Of a stretch of 64,000 nt of DNA, positions 36,040 to 48,895 are shown piece by piece. Every line of letters begins with the position of its first letter. Positions within the stretch are counted from its first letter, which is position 1. The stretch is from Bryoerythrophyllum caledonicum. Taxonomy: Eukaryota > Streptophyta > Bryopsida > Pottiales > Pottiaceae. The stretch is taken from the NCBI GenBank assembly GCA_963971425.1, contig OZ020525.1, forward strand, positions 16,560,187 through 16,624,186, read 5' to 3'. A model generated the notes under the pieces. That model did not search any database. It saw nothing but the letters and a program-made list of their open reading frames with translations, and was not told the origin of the DNA. The position numbers and the translations under genes were made by a program.

Positions 36040-37540
36040 CAATGCTTGTTGATCCGGTGGAGACTTTCAATATACTGGTAGATACTCTCCATCTATTGGT
36101 AGATCTCCCGGTTGAGATTTCCAACCTTCCGGTAAATCCTCTTGACAATATACCCAGATCTACCAGAAGATAATTCCACTCTTCTAGATAGATCTTCCGG
36201 ATGAGCCTATGTTATATATTAATGTGAATTTATTCTATCTGTTGAGAGGATGTTGCTAGGTGTGGTAGATTAATGCTAGGGTGGAAGTAGTGATGTCGAT
36301 GGGGCCCATTGGGCACTTGGTCACTACCACTCGAGTGAATTCTCCGGCTACCTACTATTGTTAAAGTATGTTTTTACCGGTCTCGGACCGGGAGTCTTCC
36401 GATTTACCGGTCTAACCGGTAATCAACCGATGACTAGGCAATCCTCAATTCTAAGATCTAGATGCCTATTCCCACCTTTTGTGGACCTAGTTTTTGGAGG
36501 GTAGCTAGTCGCCTTTGTGTACTTAAGGAGCCTCAGGCTTTTGTTTTAAGCAATCTTCTCTCTGTTGCTTTGCTTGTGTCTAGAGTCATTGATGAGCTTT
36601 TGTGAGTAGAGAGCGAGGGAGTTGAGTCCTCTTAGTGAGTCTTTGCTAGGATGTGCACGATTGTGACTTGTTGAGTGCTATGTGGTTGAATGTAAGCTAA
36701 GGCTTTTGGAAGGAGTAGGATATCCGGGCTAGATGGTGGAGTAAGATCCGGGATCTACTTCAACCCTTGACCGGTTGGACCAAGAAGAGTTGTTTATCCG
36801 ATGGGTTCCGAGAAGCCCACGGCTATTTATGATAACATCCCTTAAGTGGGAAGTGTTTGGATTGGCGGGGAGGAGGGGTGATATCCTCCTCTTGGTACAC
36901 CGGAAGAGATCCCGGCAAAGCCTGAGTCCGGAGTATTCCGGGGTTTCTACCCTTATAGTGGATGATGTCCTTTGATCCCCGTAGAAGGTTGTCTTGCTTA
37001 CTTGATTTGCTTAGCACTAGATTGTTGTGATTCTTGTATCTTCTTTGTTTGATTCATTGGGTGTGGTTGTAGTTGGAGCCCGGTCTTGCGTGCCCGGTTT
37101 ACCAAAACTATTTTTCCAGTAGATTGTGAAGGCCGGAAAACTAGCTGCAACTCTTTGATTCTTTCAAGGTGTAGAGTTAGATTGTGGATATTGTGGCCTC
37201 TAGACTTTGAGAACGGAGGGCAGTGACTTTCTGGGCACTGTAAAAACTTACCGGAAAACTACTATGACGCTCAACAGAGTTTAAACTAAACAATTGTGGT
37301 TACTTGTTACCCGTCACTGAGGTACCGGGGAAGCCATCCTCTAGGATGTGTTGAGGTATTGAGTGTGAATTGTCGTTAGATTTAGAAAATTTGACTCTGG
37401 ATAAAAATCCCTGGAAACGATCCGGTTAGGTCACAGGTGGGCTCGCTTAAGGTTAATTTTGGTTAAATTTGAGAATTACAAACTACTGGATTACAACAGT
37501 GTGGCAATACATTATTATTGATGGTGGTGTGAAACTGATG
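36040..37540. other. Probable LTR or untranslated gypsy sequence
   Basis: There is no coding content. ACCGG/CCGGT motifs are very frequent (for example 36375-36425 and 36760-36960) and match the composition of the gypsy element to the left. A purine-rich start and CA end could not be fixed without the partner LTR. Confidence 0.35.
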
Positions 37541-37544
37541 TGGT

Positions 37545-38875
37545 GCGATTCCGTCAAGTGTATTTGGAGAAGGGAGAGCCCGAAATCATGTACCTACAAG
37601 CCGACCTCTAGTCACAATTTGAGCGGGCTTTGGAGAATTTGACTTGTATAAGGACGCATATGCCATATACTACTATGCCTCATTCATGGAAAGAGTGATC
37701 ACTCAATGCACGAGTAATGCATCAGATGTATTTGACTGCAAGGTGAAAAAACCTCGAGGGGACCACCATATGCCTCAAGACTTGAAGCTCCGCAAGTTCC
37801 TCGAAGGTGTGAAAACTACAATCAATAGGTTTTCAGCCTCTTGTACAAGAAGCATGCCTTGGAATGAACAAGCAATGAAGGCGGCCATGGAAATGCATAT
37901 GTTGCAAACTTGCACATCGTGCAATTCCTTTGAGAAGATTTCGGAGTCTATCTACTCTTCAAATGTGATGTCGTTGTTGGATATGGAAAGGTTTGGAAGG
38001 TGCGCATCGTGGATGTGAGAGCCATTTTGGCATACATAGAGTTTGCCGGGAAAATGCCAACGATGTCCCCTCAAATAGAGAAATTTAGACAACGGTCTCA
38101 CAAAGCCATGATATGTCATGTTGCACACCCAAAAGTTATAAAGTTTTGGGCGGTGAATACAAAGAATATGAAAGCGTACACATTATGGTGGAATTGTGGT
38201 AGTTGGGCCCATTTTAGAACCGTCGATTCAAAGGAAAATCCGGCGGCTTCAAGCAATTCAATCCTTTTAGCTCCATACATTTCGGCGGAGGACATTGCAC
38301 AAATCTTAGCCTTTCAAAGGAATAGGGCAAGACTTGCTTGGGCTTTGATTTGCACCATGGTCCAAGTCCACAAGGCAAATGTCATTCTCAATGACATCGC
38401 TCCCAGAAACGTGCTTCTCCACTTTCCTCCAGAGAAACCAGGGTCCGTCTTCATTGGCGTTTGTGACTGGGGAATTGTAAGCCAAGTGACACACAAAGAG
38501 CCATCAAAATATGGATTCCGTACTGACATGGAGCTTGACAATCAATGCCATCAACAACATTGGATAGCTCCGGAATTGTTTTACAAATTTGGCCCACAAA
38601 ATTCGGAAATTGCCTTGGATGTGATGCAACAGTGACACTAATACACCCAGCTCGCCGATTCATACTCTACTGGGTAGAGCGATTTGGGCGAAAGAATCTG
38701 ACTCGCCATTCTACAAATCAATCGTGAACTAAGTTACTTTTCAAGTGAAGATTGACAAGTTACGGGAGCAAGATCTAATCAATCGTTTATCAATCTCCAA
38801 AGTGGTTGGCAAGCTAATGGCAAAGCCATTCAACTTTGAAGTTCGGGACGCTTGCTTCTGCTATGAGATATAACA
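37545..38875 (+). pseudogene. Protein-kinase-like gene, broken by frameshifts
   Basis: Pieces in several frames read as one protein. They are YLEKGEPEIMYLQADL then a stop, the frame 37644-38018, and the frame 38000-38635 with VHKANVILNDIAPRNVLLHF (catalytic-loop Asp and Asn kept), VFIGVCDWGIVS (DWG in place of DFG) and HWIAPELF (APE motif). A further shift leads to ESDSPFYKSIVN and INRLSISKVVGKL. Frameshifts occur near 37635, 38005 and 38630. The loop arrangement (ND...PxN plus CDWG) marks a divergent kinase-like family that I cannot name. It lies between retroelement debris and another repeat, so it could be a TE-captured or simply a decayed host gene. Confidence 0.7.
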
Positions 38876-38892
38876 ATTTGGGTAGAAGTCCA

Positions 38893-39725
38893 CTAAGGTT
38901 ACTCACTTTTGGGCAAAAAACATATACTTCAAAGTATATTTGTTTTGAAGCCCTTTGTTGAATAGTTGTTGAATGCCAACCATCCATTGATTTGGTGTGA
39001 AGAAATCATGGCCAATAAAATGTTAGGTGAACAGAAAATATCTTGAAGAAGGTGCTGATTTTTTGGATTTTGTGTTGTCATAACACGTGTTGTTCTATAG
39101 GTGGTCCAACCCTTTCTTGAGATGAGTATATTGCATACTGCAGAGACTGAAAATATACCAAATATACAACGCAATATATATGTTGAATCAAGGCACCAAA
39201 AATTAGGTTTTGAAGAAAATGATGGTAGAAAAAGTTTTTTACAAACACTTTATGTATCAAGATAGATTTTTGTATACTTAAGAAGGTTGGATAAGAATTT
39301 GGAGCAAAAATCATCATTAATTTCTTATTTAGGCTTCTTGAAAAAATAGCTTATTTTAGACCAATAAAAGCCAAATTAAATTTTGGATCTAGAATTTTCA
39401 ATTATAATATAGGAGCACATTATGATATGAATGTCTTCCAAAATTTTCAAAGTATTTTACCTCCTGAAACTCTCCAAAAAAGTATATTTGTCTAACTTGA
39501 GATACTTGTGACATGTATGCAATAATGAAAGATATACTTTTATTGGCCAAACCATGAGCCGGAACTCTAATTTTTTAGGATTCTCATATTGCTATTGAAG
39601 TAAGCAATTACATTCCATTGGAAGAATTCCACAATCAAACCTACGTTGGCACTAGGTAGCAAACGAAGGCTCGTGACTTGTCCCTAAGTCCTTTGTGACA
39701 GGTTTTTCATTCTAGCTTAGTCGAC
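38893..39725 (+). repeat. Interspersed repeat, copy 2 with about 500 bp of extra sequence
   Basis: 38893-39100 and 39628-39725 align with 15612-15972. The segment between (39101-39627) is AT-rich and absent from the other copy, so it is either an insertion here or a deletion there. Confidence 0.6.
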
Positions 39726-39879
39726 CAAGACCCATTTTGGCTTAGTGTTTTGATAGTCAAAGAATTTTTTTGATCCTTTTGCAATATGGACTAGCATCGT
39801 GATGTAATGGTGTGTTATGCCCATCTCGTATTAAATTAAAAGTTTAACATTTCATGGTCTTGCTGGTGTAAAGTTTATG

Positions 39880-40200
39880 CATGTTAAGAACCCCACAACC
39901 CCACCTCCAAACTGGTTGTACGCGCCTAGCCGTAGAGAGCGCGTGCGCTCACCCTCCCTACGCGCGCAACTCCAAACTCGTGCGCCCAGCCTCTTCCAAC
40001 GCACGCGCCCGGCCCTCAGCGTGCGCGACCTGATGGGGACGCGCCCGACTCCTCGCAGTGGGCCCCTCTCAGTATGCGTCTGGCCCTCTCGGTATGTGTC
40101 CGCCTCCTTCATGCGCCAGCCTCCTCTCTGTACGCTTGCGACCATCTTGTCGACTTGTCAGCCACGTAGTTGCCTTCGTGGCACTGAGTAAATTGATTTA
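39880..40200. other. GC-rich island with CGCG/GCGC motifs
   Basis: The stretch is unusually rich in CGCGC and CCC relative to its AT-rich surroundings. No gene is recognised. It borders the gag remnant and may be the LTR or leader region of that element. Confidence 0.35.
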
Positions 40201-40439
40201 CCTCTAGTCCTGGTCAAACCAATGTTGGCCCTTATTGGATAGACAATAGTTTCTATAAAACGGACGGACTGAAGAACACTACCAAACGGATAGACGCCGG
40301 AATAACCGTGGCCTCACTCTTATACCAACAGGGCCGCAATGTCAGATAAATAAGCCATTTCTTAGATCAATGATTGATCCAAGGGGGAATGCTCCGCAAG
40401 TGTAGAAGTGGCATTGGCCTCAAACGTGGAAATAGCCTC

Positions 40440-42060
40440 TACTGTTTACTTGGCCCACGGTTCTACTAAGTCCTTATCGGTGGCTGGAGTTGTCACAGCC
40501 TGCGACACCTCCAAAGATGGCATGGACACCTTGCCCTCCAACATACTACCCGCCAAATAGAATATATTGAATGGTTGAAAATTTGATGTCTGAATGTTTA
40601 TATCGGCAAACACTGGCAACTGCAACACTTTATATGCTAAGGTATGTGCATCATCTCTATGAGTAGAAGAATTTGGTGGAACTAGGGTTGGAGCGGGAGC
40701 GGCAGTAGAAGTAGCCGCATCCGCGATGTTGAAAGAAAGAGGTAGCCAAGGTTGATCAATCTGGTCTAGCAAACCTGTGTGGCGTAGACGGCCGTCGCTA
40801 TCCAGCACAATGGATGAAGGTGCCATTGCTTATGTGGTAGTCTAAGCACGTGTGGCCACTACGGCCACTACCTCCCTTGAAGCGCCATACAAGTAGTGAT
40901 CTAGGATTGAAGATGAACCTTGACTCGTCACCGGAAAATGGTTGCCTGTCACTTGCCCGAAAGAGGCCATCGCACTCATTTGCTTCTTCAGTTGCGACAA
41001 TTTGGCCTAAAGTGCCTTCACCACATCCAATCAAGCAGCTAAAGGCCCTAGGTATTTTTTGGGGTGAAGAACAAAATAATTCTCATCATTGTGGCTAGTC
41101 TTGCCACAGTGAAAACATGTCATATTCTTCTTCCTTTTTCTACCAGTCTTTTCCGTAGCCTTGGCCGCCTTGGTTTTGGTCTTGGTCTTTACTGCCCCTA
41201 CCCCGTTCTTCTTAGGACAATTTGGATCCCCCCATCATGTGATCGGCCTCTCCACAAGCCCAACAATGCACAACCTTTTCAAGTTGTGCCTCTGCGAAGC
41301 TATCAGTAGCTGTAGTAAGCTTCTTTGGCTTGAGAGTCTCCAGCAGCAATGTTACCAAATCGGTAGCATTGCTCACGCCCAGAGTTCTATCAAGCGCTTC
41401 TTTCTCAGCAAGCGTCTGCACCAAAGTGGCGTTTATATGATATTAAAAAAAGATGGGGACGAATCAACTGCTCCATCCGCTTATCTAGCTTGGAGATGAA
41501 GATTTTCACTAGTTGGCGCTCTGTGAACTCATAACCGGCCTTCACTGACAATTGTGCCAACTGCGTATAGGTGGTGCAAGGGATATCCTCCTTCTCTTGG
41601 TGGAAATCCTAGATGCGCTGCATCTGATCACGCTTGAACCCTCCGTATTCCACCTCTAGATGCACCATGAACTGCTTTAGAGGATGGAAGGTTGGCGGAT
41701 TATTAACCGCCACCAATGTTGTACGTGTTGCTATGGTCAAACGAGATATGGCCCTCATCCAAGACCATTTGGCCACAACGGCAACGCCCTTGCCTTGGAG
41801 TCCTCACTGAGGGAACTCTCTTCCACCTTGGGCTCCTCGGTGGAAGTCAAGAGTTTGGCAACCACACTCTCCTTTAATGCAATCACCAACTCCACACGCT
41901 GGCGCCAATACTCCTCAACTGGGCGCAACTCTGCCTCGTGTTGCGTTGTCCACCTATTGTATGATTGAAGGGCCTCTAGCTCTAAATGTTGGGGCAATAG
42001 CTCGAACATATACCAATCGTTAAACGACGTCGCCTGCGAGCATTTTTCCTTCATCTAGGT
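40440..42060 (-). pseudogene. Gypsy-type gag remnant with zinc knuckle
   Basis: On the minus strand 42054-41755 encodes an acidic N-terminal region. At about 41590-41445 the frame reads CTTYTQLAQLSVKAGYEF and KIFISKLDKRMEQLIRPHL, typical of a Retrotrans_gag domain. A knuckle-like HCWACGEADHM follows at about 41270. 40826-40446 is an open frame of unknown function (protease or linker). Several stops break the whole. It may belong to the same family as the integrase-PHD remnant at 24180-25520, which lacks a gag; that link is inference. Confidence 0.65.
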
Positions 42061-42260
42061 TTAAAATCGGAGCCGCCAATCAGGTAGGAAAATGACCCCA
42101 TCTCGTCTCGAGAATCAATCGCGCACGACATGACGGTGATTGTCTTCTATGTCATCAAATGTGCCCACGTTCTAGATCCAAAGCCTACGGTCGGTACTAA
42201 ACGCCGAAACAGGCTCAAAAGCCTTGTCAGTATCCGACCTCGGCTCAAAGTCTGCAGTGG

Positions 42261-43162
42261 AAGCATTCTCCAAGTGGTCTAGTGAGGGAGAGCTGTAATA
42301 CCGACTCGTGGTACTCACAATTAACAAAAACCATCTTGGGATCTATCTATGGGTACTATTTAAAGGGTAAGGGTATGAACAGGCAACTTGCACCTACAAA
42401 ACCATCAAATTTTGTCGTTCACCAATCATCACCTCCGACTAGCACATGTCCAACCACAACCCCCCACATAAAAAGGTATTGCCGGCTATAAACCCAACTT
42501 CACCCCTACAGCACCCTATTACTCTAAGGACAACTAGAAATGGGGCCACCTGAAAACTCCGGCAACACAAGCCCGCAACACGAGGTAGGTACCGCACAAA
42601 AATCCAGAAATTAAACCAGATCTTCTTCCCCAAACAACATATAAGCAAAAATGCACAAAAGAATCAAAGCGACTAGCACACGCCAACAGGGGATGGCCAC
42701 AAGGTGCAATACTTGCAATGCCAAGAGCAACAGTCAAAACTGTTCCCTCCACTCAAAATTTGCAACTTCTAACTTTTGCAAATATCAATTCCAGTAACTG
42801 TCTCAAACTTCAGCTTGAAAATAAGGGTTTGAAGAGTCGCGCACGCAAAAAGAGTCCTATGCAATTAAATATCATAGTCGAAATGTGTATCCAGATGAGA
42901 AATTGTGGATGAAATTGCACATTGGATGGAAAATTGCGTAGTGGATGAAATTTTGGAGCAGCAATTTCAACAACCTCACTCCATGCTTCAATTCTTCCAA
43001 TGCTCAAATCTTACTAAAAATTAGTCGGAATTGGATGCGGTTTGTTGCATTTCATTTGCCTAATCTTACTCTATGACATCGGTATGAGCACCCAATTTTT
43101 TTTTAAACTCATCCAAGCTAAAATTCAAGATCTAAAGAGAGGAACGTAGGAGGGTCTTAATC
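42261..43162. other. Unassigned non-coding stretch
   Basis: No gene, tandem repeat or terminal repeat could be supported here. Confidence 0.4.
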
Positions 43163-43530
43163 AAGTGAAAGTGTTGCATATCACAAAAGTAGTTAAGCGT
43201 CACGATGACTTACAGACACCACAATGGGGGAATCAACAACTAAAAAGTGAAATGGAAACCATGAGACGTTACTAATGACTTTAAACCGCCACTTACAAGC
43301 AATACTCAATCACTATTCTCCACTCTCATTCACAAAGCTTGATTTGACAAAGACGTCAAGTCAAGGTTGTGTGCGGCGCTATACACACACACGTACAACT
43401 CTAATTGGATGGAAAACATCCATGGATGAATGCGGTGTTCCGCCGTACGTCCCTAAACCCATAGATTAGCAACAACTAACCTACGCTAGAACATTGTGAT
43501 ATGGAGAGGCCCTTGACGCCACGTCCTGTG
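43163..43530 (+). repeat. 365-bp repeat element, copy 2
   Basis: It aligns with 23426-23790 over its full length. Both copies contain AACTAACCTACGCTAGAACA and the hairpin with GTCAAGTCAAG. The flanks differ, so the ends of similarity mark the element. Here it is not flanked by the 110-bp direct repeats. Confidence 0.65.
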
Positions 43531-44106
43531 ACAAATCTCAGAAACTTACATTGTTTGAGCTCCATTGTCTTAGGATTTACATCTGAAAGTTTTTTCTTAG
43601 AAAAGCCAAATTATTTTATTGAAAACTACTAATCTTTATAATGAATATAGCATTAGCTCTAGAGCTTATTACTTGGTAGCAAGAGACATGGTTGTGGATT
43701 GAACACTTTTGTGCTCTTAGGGCCGCTTCCCACCAGGCCAAGTTGAGAGGCCGACCATCAAAATTCAGCCCAAACAATGGCAAGAGGTCAAGTTCTTTGA
43801 CTAAAAATATACAATAAATAATAAAAATTGAAGGAAGTTGACGGCGTCTTGGAGGAAGTTTTGGGTTGGCTACAAACGGCGACCCAAATTTGCACTTGAG
43901 AGGCCATTGCTTTGGCGCCAAAACTCTTTAAAAGTGTTGCCATTTAGGCATAATAGAGGGCGATGACCTTTGAGGTTCGGCCTTTGGTGTGAAGGCCGAG
44001 AGGCCAAACTTTGGCCATTCTTGCAATCTCATTAGTGGATACTGACGGCCTCTCCACCTTGGTTTTGATGTGAAGCAACCTTTAATTGGAGTTTATTGTA
44101 CATCAG

Positions 44107-45250
44107 CCATTTAAGGACAACAACGTATTTGTTAACGATCTGTGGGGCAGATACACCTTTTGTTGATGGATCAATGCATGATTCCTATAATAGGTCAGGA
44201 GAACTTGTCTACATACACTGCAAGCAGATGGCCTACTTGCAAAAGCCGACAACGACAAATAGGAAGAGTATTTTTTACGCGGAAATTCAATGGAAATACA
44301 CAAAATCTTGCACAAAATCTCTTTTCTAGCAAATTCATTAGACTGTGGCTCAATGTCTCATTCCATTTGTCAAAAGTGCACAGATCCAAGCAAGTTAACC
44401 CTATAGTGCCCACAAGTCCCAAAATGGGATTCTAGAGGTATTAAAACTCATCTTGCATGAAATCTATGAGGAATTAGGTTGTGAAATGTGAGGTTCAAAT
44501 TTACGCACACATTACATGAATATTCTACAAAAAGCAAATCATGATTTGGGATTATAGAATTCATGGAAAAGTTAGGAATACAATACAAAATACATCAAAT
44601 ACACTTAAATACAATGAATTCCTTGCCGCATATTATGTTGTATTTTGTACACGTGCAAAATGATTTGGTCTTAGATTTTGATTGAAAATTGTCTTTAAAA
44701 TATTTGATCTCTCATTGCATACAAGACTTCCGTTTTGATTTGTACAAGTTTGCAACAATATTGTATTTAATCAAGTAGACAAAAGTAAAAAAATCATCAA
44801 TAATCATGTGTAAATGTTTTCTTCACATATGATATGTCAACCTAGTGCACATGTGAACCTCTTTTTATTCAAAGTAAAAAATTCTTGCAAGTATCTATTG
44901 ATGAATAAAATTCTTGCAAGTAGTATACCCTCCAAAGTCCACGATTTTTAAAACCAACATACGGTAATTTTAAACACTATAATCTATTCCATCAACTGTC
45001 GGATGTTGTGCAAATTTTCCCCAAAGTTCAAGTCATGGTTTGAGTTCAATTTTGTAAGGTTGGATACTAAAATTAGGAATTCTATTTCCATAAAAGTTAG
45101 TTGAAAAAATCAGCACATTTCTTGCTTTTGAATAAACATGTCATGGGCGGTAAAGGATTAATGCAATTTGTGGATCAAGTAGGAACTATTGGTAAAGCTA
45201 TTTGCAGATTACTTCAAAAGTGACCACTTGTGGGTCTCTTGTCCTTAATC
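44107..45250 (+). repeat. Outer repeat (copy 1), split by a TTAA element
   Basis: 44107-44394 is homologous in reverse to 48896-49190, and 45162-45250 to 48575-48660 in reverse. Between them sits a 767-bp TTAA-bounded element here and a different 235-bp element in the other copy. Shared phrases include ACACCTTT(T/C)GTTGAT and CAAAAGTGACCAC. Confidence 0.55.
44395..45161 (-). mobile_element. TTAA-element family 2, copy B (767 bp)
   Basis: The left end is TTAACCCTATAGTGCCC and the right end read inward is TTAATCCTTTACCGCCC. The terminal repeats match at most positions. The left part is homologous (reverse strand) to 960-1409 and 61215-61486. This is the only copy with both ends, so it defines the family. 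Confidence 0.65.
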
Positions 45251-45320
45251 CTTAATTGTTGGTCAAGAACCGTATAGACATGCACGTATTTTACTCTATA
45301 GAATACAAAAATGTATCAAC
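45245..45320 (+). repeat. TTAA-element family 3, fragment
   Basis: It starts CCTTAATCCTTAATTG and continues with GTATTTTACT, matching the left end of 10931-11322. The right part is lost. Confidence 0.45.
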
Positions 45321-45949
45321 TAAGTATCCATGATATACCTAGATGATAGCATGCAATATTCATGTTATACCTATGTGATACAAGTGGCTATCATCTCAAA
45401 AGGTGACTTAATCTCATGTTTTTTTCCGTTTTTTCACAGTGTATTAGTAGCAACCCAATTTTTCTTGTGGCTTTTCAACAAATTCTAGCCAGTTTAGGAA
45501 TTGCTTACTGCAGCACTGGCAAATCAAACTGGAAAATGCCGAAAAAACGCTGTTGCAGATTATGAGGCAGTTCAAGGATGTCAAGGCGGAAAAGTAAGGA
45601 AAAAGAGTTGTAGGTCCTGCTCGTGAATTGGTGGTGTGCAAGACCCTCACTTGCAGATTCTGTGGTGTACCATGCCCAGCACAGGCCTGTTGGGTGGAGC
45701 ATACACCTGCATTCCCCAGCTCCACTGGCATAAAGAGCCGCAAGCACGCAGCTCATGGCCAGAGCCTATGTACTACTTGTCCTTCCATTGATTGAAGCAT
45801 ATTTCAAGTTTGTGTACCACCCTCCCAACTCCAAAGTACCCAAACAAAATCTAAAAGAAAAAAACAAGCATCATGTGCGTCATGTATACATCACAACCAC
45901 ATCATGACCAAAATCACCCTCAAAACACTTGTGATTTTGATGCAACACA

Positions 45950-46195
45950 TACACCCAAAACACACAACCTAACATAATCTAACATACATAAACAACACAC
46001 ACACAATGTAACTCATACACACAATGTAACTCATACACACAATGTAACTCATACACACAATCTAACATAATCTAACAATACACACGATGGAACACATATA
46101 CACAACCAAACACACACAATCTAACATAATCTAACATACATACACTATACACACAATCTCACACATACACACGTTGGAACACATACACATGATTT
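45950..46195 (+). repeat. ACACA-rich region with an 18-bp minisatellite
   Basis: From about 46000 to 46060 an 18-bp unit (ACACACAATGTAACTCAT) repeats three to four times. The flanks carry looser TCTAACATAA and CACACA repeats. Confidence 0.75.
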
Positions 46196-46708
46196 GTTGT
46201 ATTTGGAGCACTGATTAGGGGATAGATTATACCATATCTGACGAGTTCTCAATCTTGTCTGACAAGCAGAATTTCAGTGATTGGTTGTTTGATCACCGCA
46301 TTTTGGAAGGCAACATATAAGACTGGGTCATTAAAGGAGATAGCAGAGCAGCTTTACAGAGTAGACTGTTGTTGGTACAACTTGAAAGCATAACATCCGC
46401 TTCTGCCTTGAAACCAACAAAACCAATGGCACACTGCGGTTAGAACTTAGCAACGTTTGTTTGGCATGGATTTGGGAGGCATTTGTTGTCGTAACCTTGG
46501 CAATCAGTAGCTGCTGCTATGATATCGATGAGCCTGGCCCCCAATCAGCTTGGAATTAGTTGTACACAGAGGGAGTAGTACTTCAAATCATTCTTCCTGT
46601 TGACAAGATTCAAGGACTTCAGACTTTGCATTTGTGCAACCACAGTTGAAAGATATTCCACTTCTCATGCATTCAAAACGAGGCTCGCATTAGAATCCAA
46701 TGCCCTTG

Positions 46709-48574
46709 TTAATCCTTTAGGATCATTTATCCCTGAGGGGTCGTTTTTCATTTTGGGCAAGTTCTTAAGATTCAAAAAAAAATCTTTAATTAAAAAAAAT
46801 AAAAATACTAGATTGTCCCCGATTAAAGCTTTGCGGAAATCATTTTTAACCCCTAAATGAAAAAAGTCCCGAGGTGGGCTTTTGCATATCTTGGGCACGT
46901 TTCCATGGTTGCAAGTTATATTTAAAATTCTTGAAATTTTGTACAAAGATGGAAGAAGACAAGAGGCACATGGGAATGTAATATTTATTCTCACTAGACC
47001 TCTAGGAAAAAAAACTATGCCAACTTAAAGAGAAACTTCTTGAGTGCGGGCATGTTGGGCAACTCCAATTTTTTTGGCAAGGGCACTCTATTGAATGTGA
47101 GATTTACAAAACTAGCAAGTAATATTATAACTTTCCATATTGTCAAAAAACATTTCTTGCCTACAGTAAAAAATAGCATTTTATCCCAAGTCATACATTT
47201 TCACACATTGTCACACATTTCTGGGCAGAGTACCAAAAAAACTTCTTTTTTTCCACATAAAACCTAGAGATCTTCATATTTTTTACATTTCATTTTTCCC
47301 ACAACAATATGTGGTGTAAACCTATTTATTAACCGTTTGGATTCTTATTCTAAAACATATCAAATTCACAAAAAAACAACTTGAATTGGCACTTTTAGGA
47401 CCTCCACTCAGTGCACAATTTTTAAAAATATGCTACACCCTTCCTCAACCTCTAAAAATTGGTGTACGAGGAACTGATGCCATACTTGACATGATGGTAA
47501 TGAATTTAGACCTTGTGTAGTGCAAAAATTTGGCACCAAGTGAAGTCAAAGTGTGCTGATCCACTCAATGTAGGGAAGAAAATGATATTTTTTTCAACAT
47601 TAATCACTATAATCTTTCAATCCGTGTGGTCAAAGTTTATGAAATTTTGTGAGTATGTCAATTTATCAGCCTTAATTGAGATCCTACGGTTGAAATTGGA
47701 AATAAAGCTTTTTTATTCCTTCCTTACTCATTGCACCATAATTAGCAGTGCCAAAGTGTTTTTGGTGTAAAATTGTCAAGGAAATTTAGGGGTTAAATAT
47801 TTTTTGGATCCATAGTATGAAATTTATTAGCCTCCAAAGTCTATTTTGAGGCTCTGGGCAACTCCAATTTTTTTAATAGAAGTTTCTATTGACATTGAGA
47901 TTTTTCATACATATAGAGAATATTACCTTATTTGCAGATGTCAAAAAAATTCTTGTCTTTAGTGTAAAAACACTTAAACCCAAGTCAAACATTTTTACAC
48001 ATTGTCGGGCAAGGTACCTAAAAAATTCTTCTTCTCTGCATTACACTTAGAAATCTTCATTTTTTCACATTTTTTTAAACAACAATATGTGGTGAACCTT
48101 CTAATTGACTATTTGGATTATCATTTTAAAACACATTCGGTTCACACAAAAAAAAATGTGAACTGGCAATTTTTGAACCTATAGTCCTTGCACACTTGTT
48201 TTGAATATGCTACACCCCTTTACCACCTCTAAAAATTGGTGAGTAAGGAACCAATGTCATACTTAACATGGTCAAAAAGGATTTAGACCTTTTGTAGTTC
48301 AAAAATTTGATACTAAGTGAAGTCAAAGTCTATTGATTCACTCAACACAGGGAAGTGAATGAACCATTTTCTTGACTTCAAACGCTAGAATCTTCATTTC
48401 CATGCGGTGGATTGCAAACAAAAAAAGGGTGAATCTATGTAGAAGTCTGTTTTAAAATCTTACAGTTAGAAATCCAAAATTTTACTTTAAAATTGTATTA
48501 TCTTGCCACTTTTTGATAGTGGCACTTCTGGAGTGTTTCTTGAGGAAAAAATGCTTTGGGCCTTTAGGGGTCAA
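46709..48574. mobile_element. TTAA-element family 1, copy 4a (outer, interrupted)
   Basis: The left end is TTAATCCTTTAGGATC and the right end is GGGCCTTTAGGGGTCAA. The body is split: 46709-46845 and 47797-48574 together align with copy 1, with the inner element 46846-47796 inserted at a TTAA. Confidence 0.75.
46846..47796. mobile_element. TTAA-element family 1, copy 4b (inner, 951 bp)
   Basis: The ends are TTAACCCCTAAATGAAAA and AAATTTAGGGGTTAA, lying inside another copy of the same family. The flanking sequence (CATTTT on the left, ATATTTTTTGG on the right) rejoins to a region that matches the uninterrupted copy 1 around 1861-1883. This shows insertion at, and duplication of, TTAA. Confidence 0.8.
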
Positions 48575-48659
48575 GGACAAAAAGTCCGTAGGTGGTCACT
48601 TTTAAATTGGTAATCTATAAATAATCAAATCAATAGCTTATCACTCCTTGATCTGCAAA

Positions 48660-48895
48660 CTACCATAACCCTTAAATGTCAGAAGGTGCTACTTGTGGCC
48701 ATAGTATTCTATACGTATAGTCTTGTATTTGAACATGATATGGTTCACATGTTGAAATGAACTCCACTTGAAAGATGTTAGTTGAAAAATCTTCAATCCA
48801 AAGGTGTAAGTATTGCTAGACTTCAGTACATTGTTCTGTATTCCACATAGTAAAATATGTGCCTACATGTACAATTCTCGACTGACGTTTAAGGA
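48660..48895 (-). mobile_element. TTAA-element family 3, copy B (236 bp)
   Basis: Read on the minus strand it begins TAATCCTTAAACGTCAG and ends CTGACATTTAAGGGTTA, a 17-bp terminal repeat with two mismatches. It aligns with 10931-11175 and includes ACACCTTTGGATTGAAGATT. It is non-coding. Confidence 0.65.

Noticed and set aside
45444-45756. Cys-rich minus-strand frames of 83-99 codons
   Set aside because: Two overlapping frames, no recognisable domain, no homologous copy in the window and no splice context.
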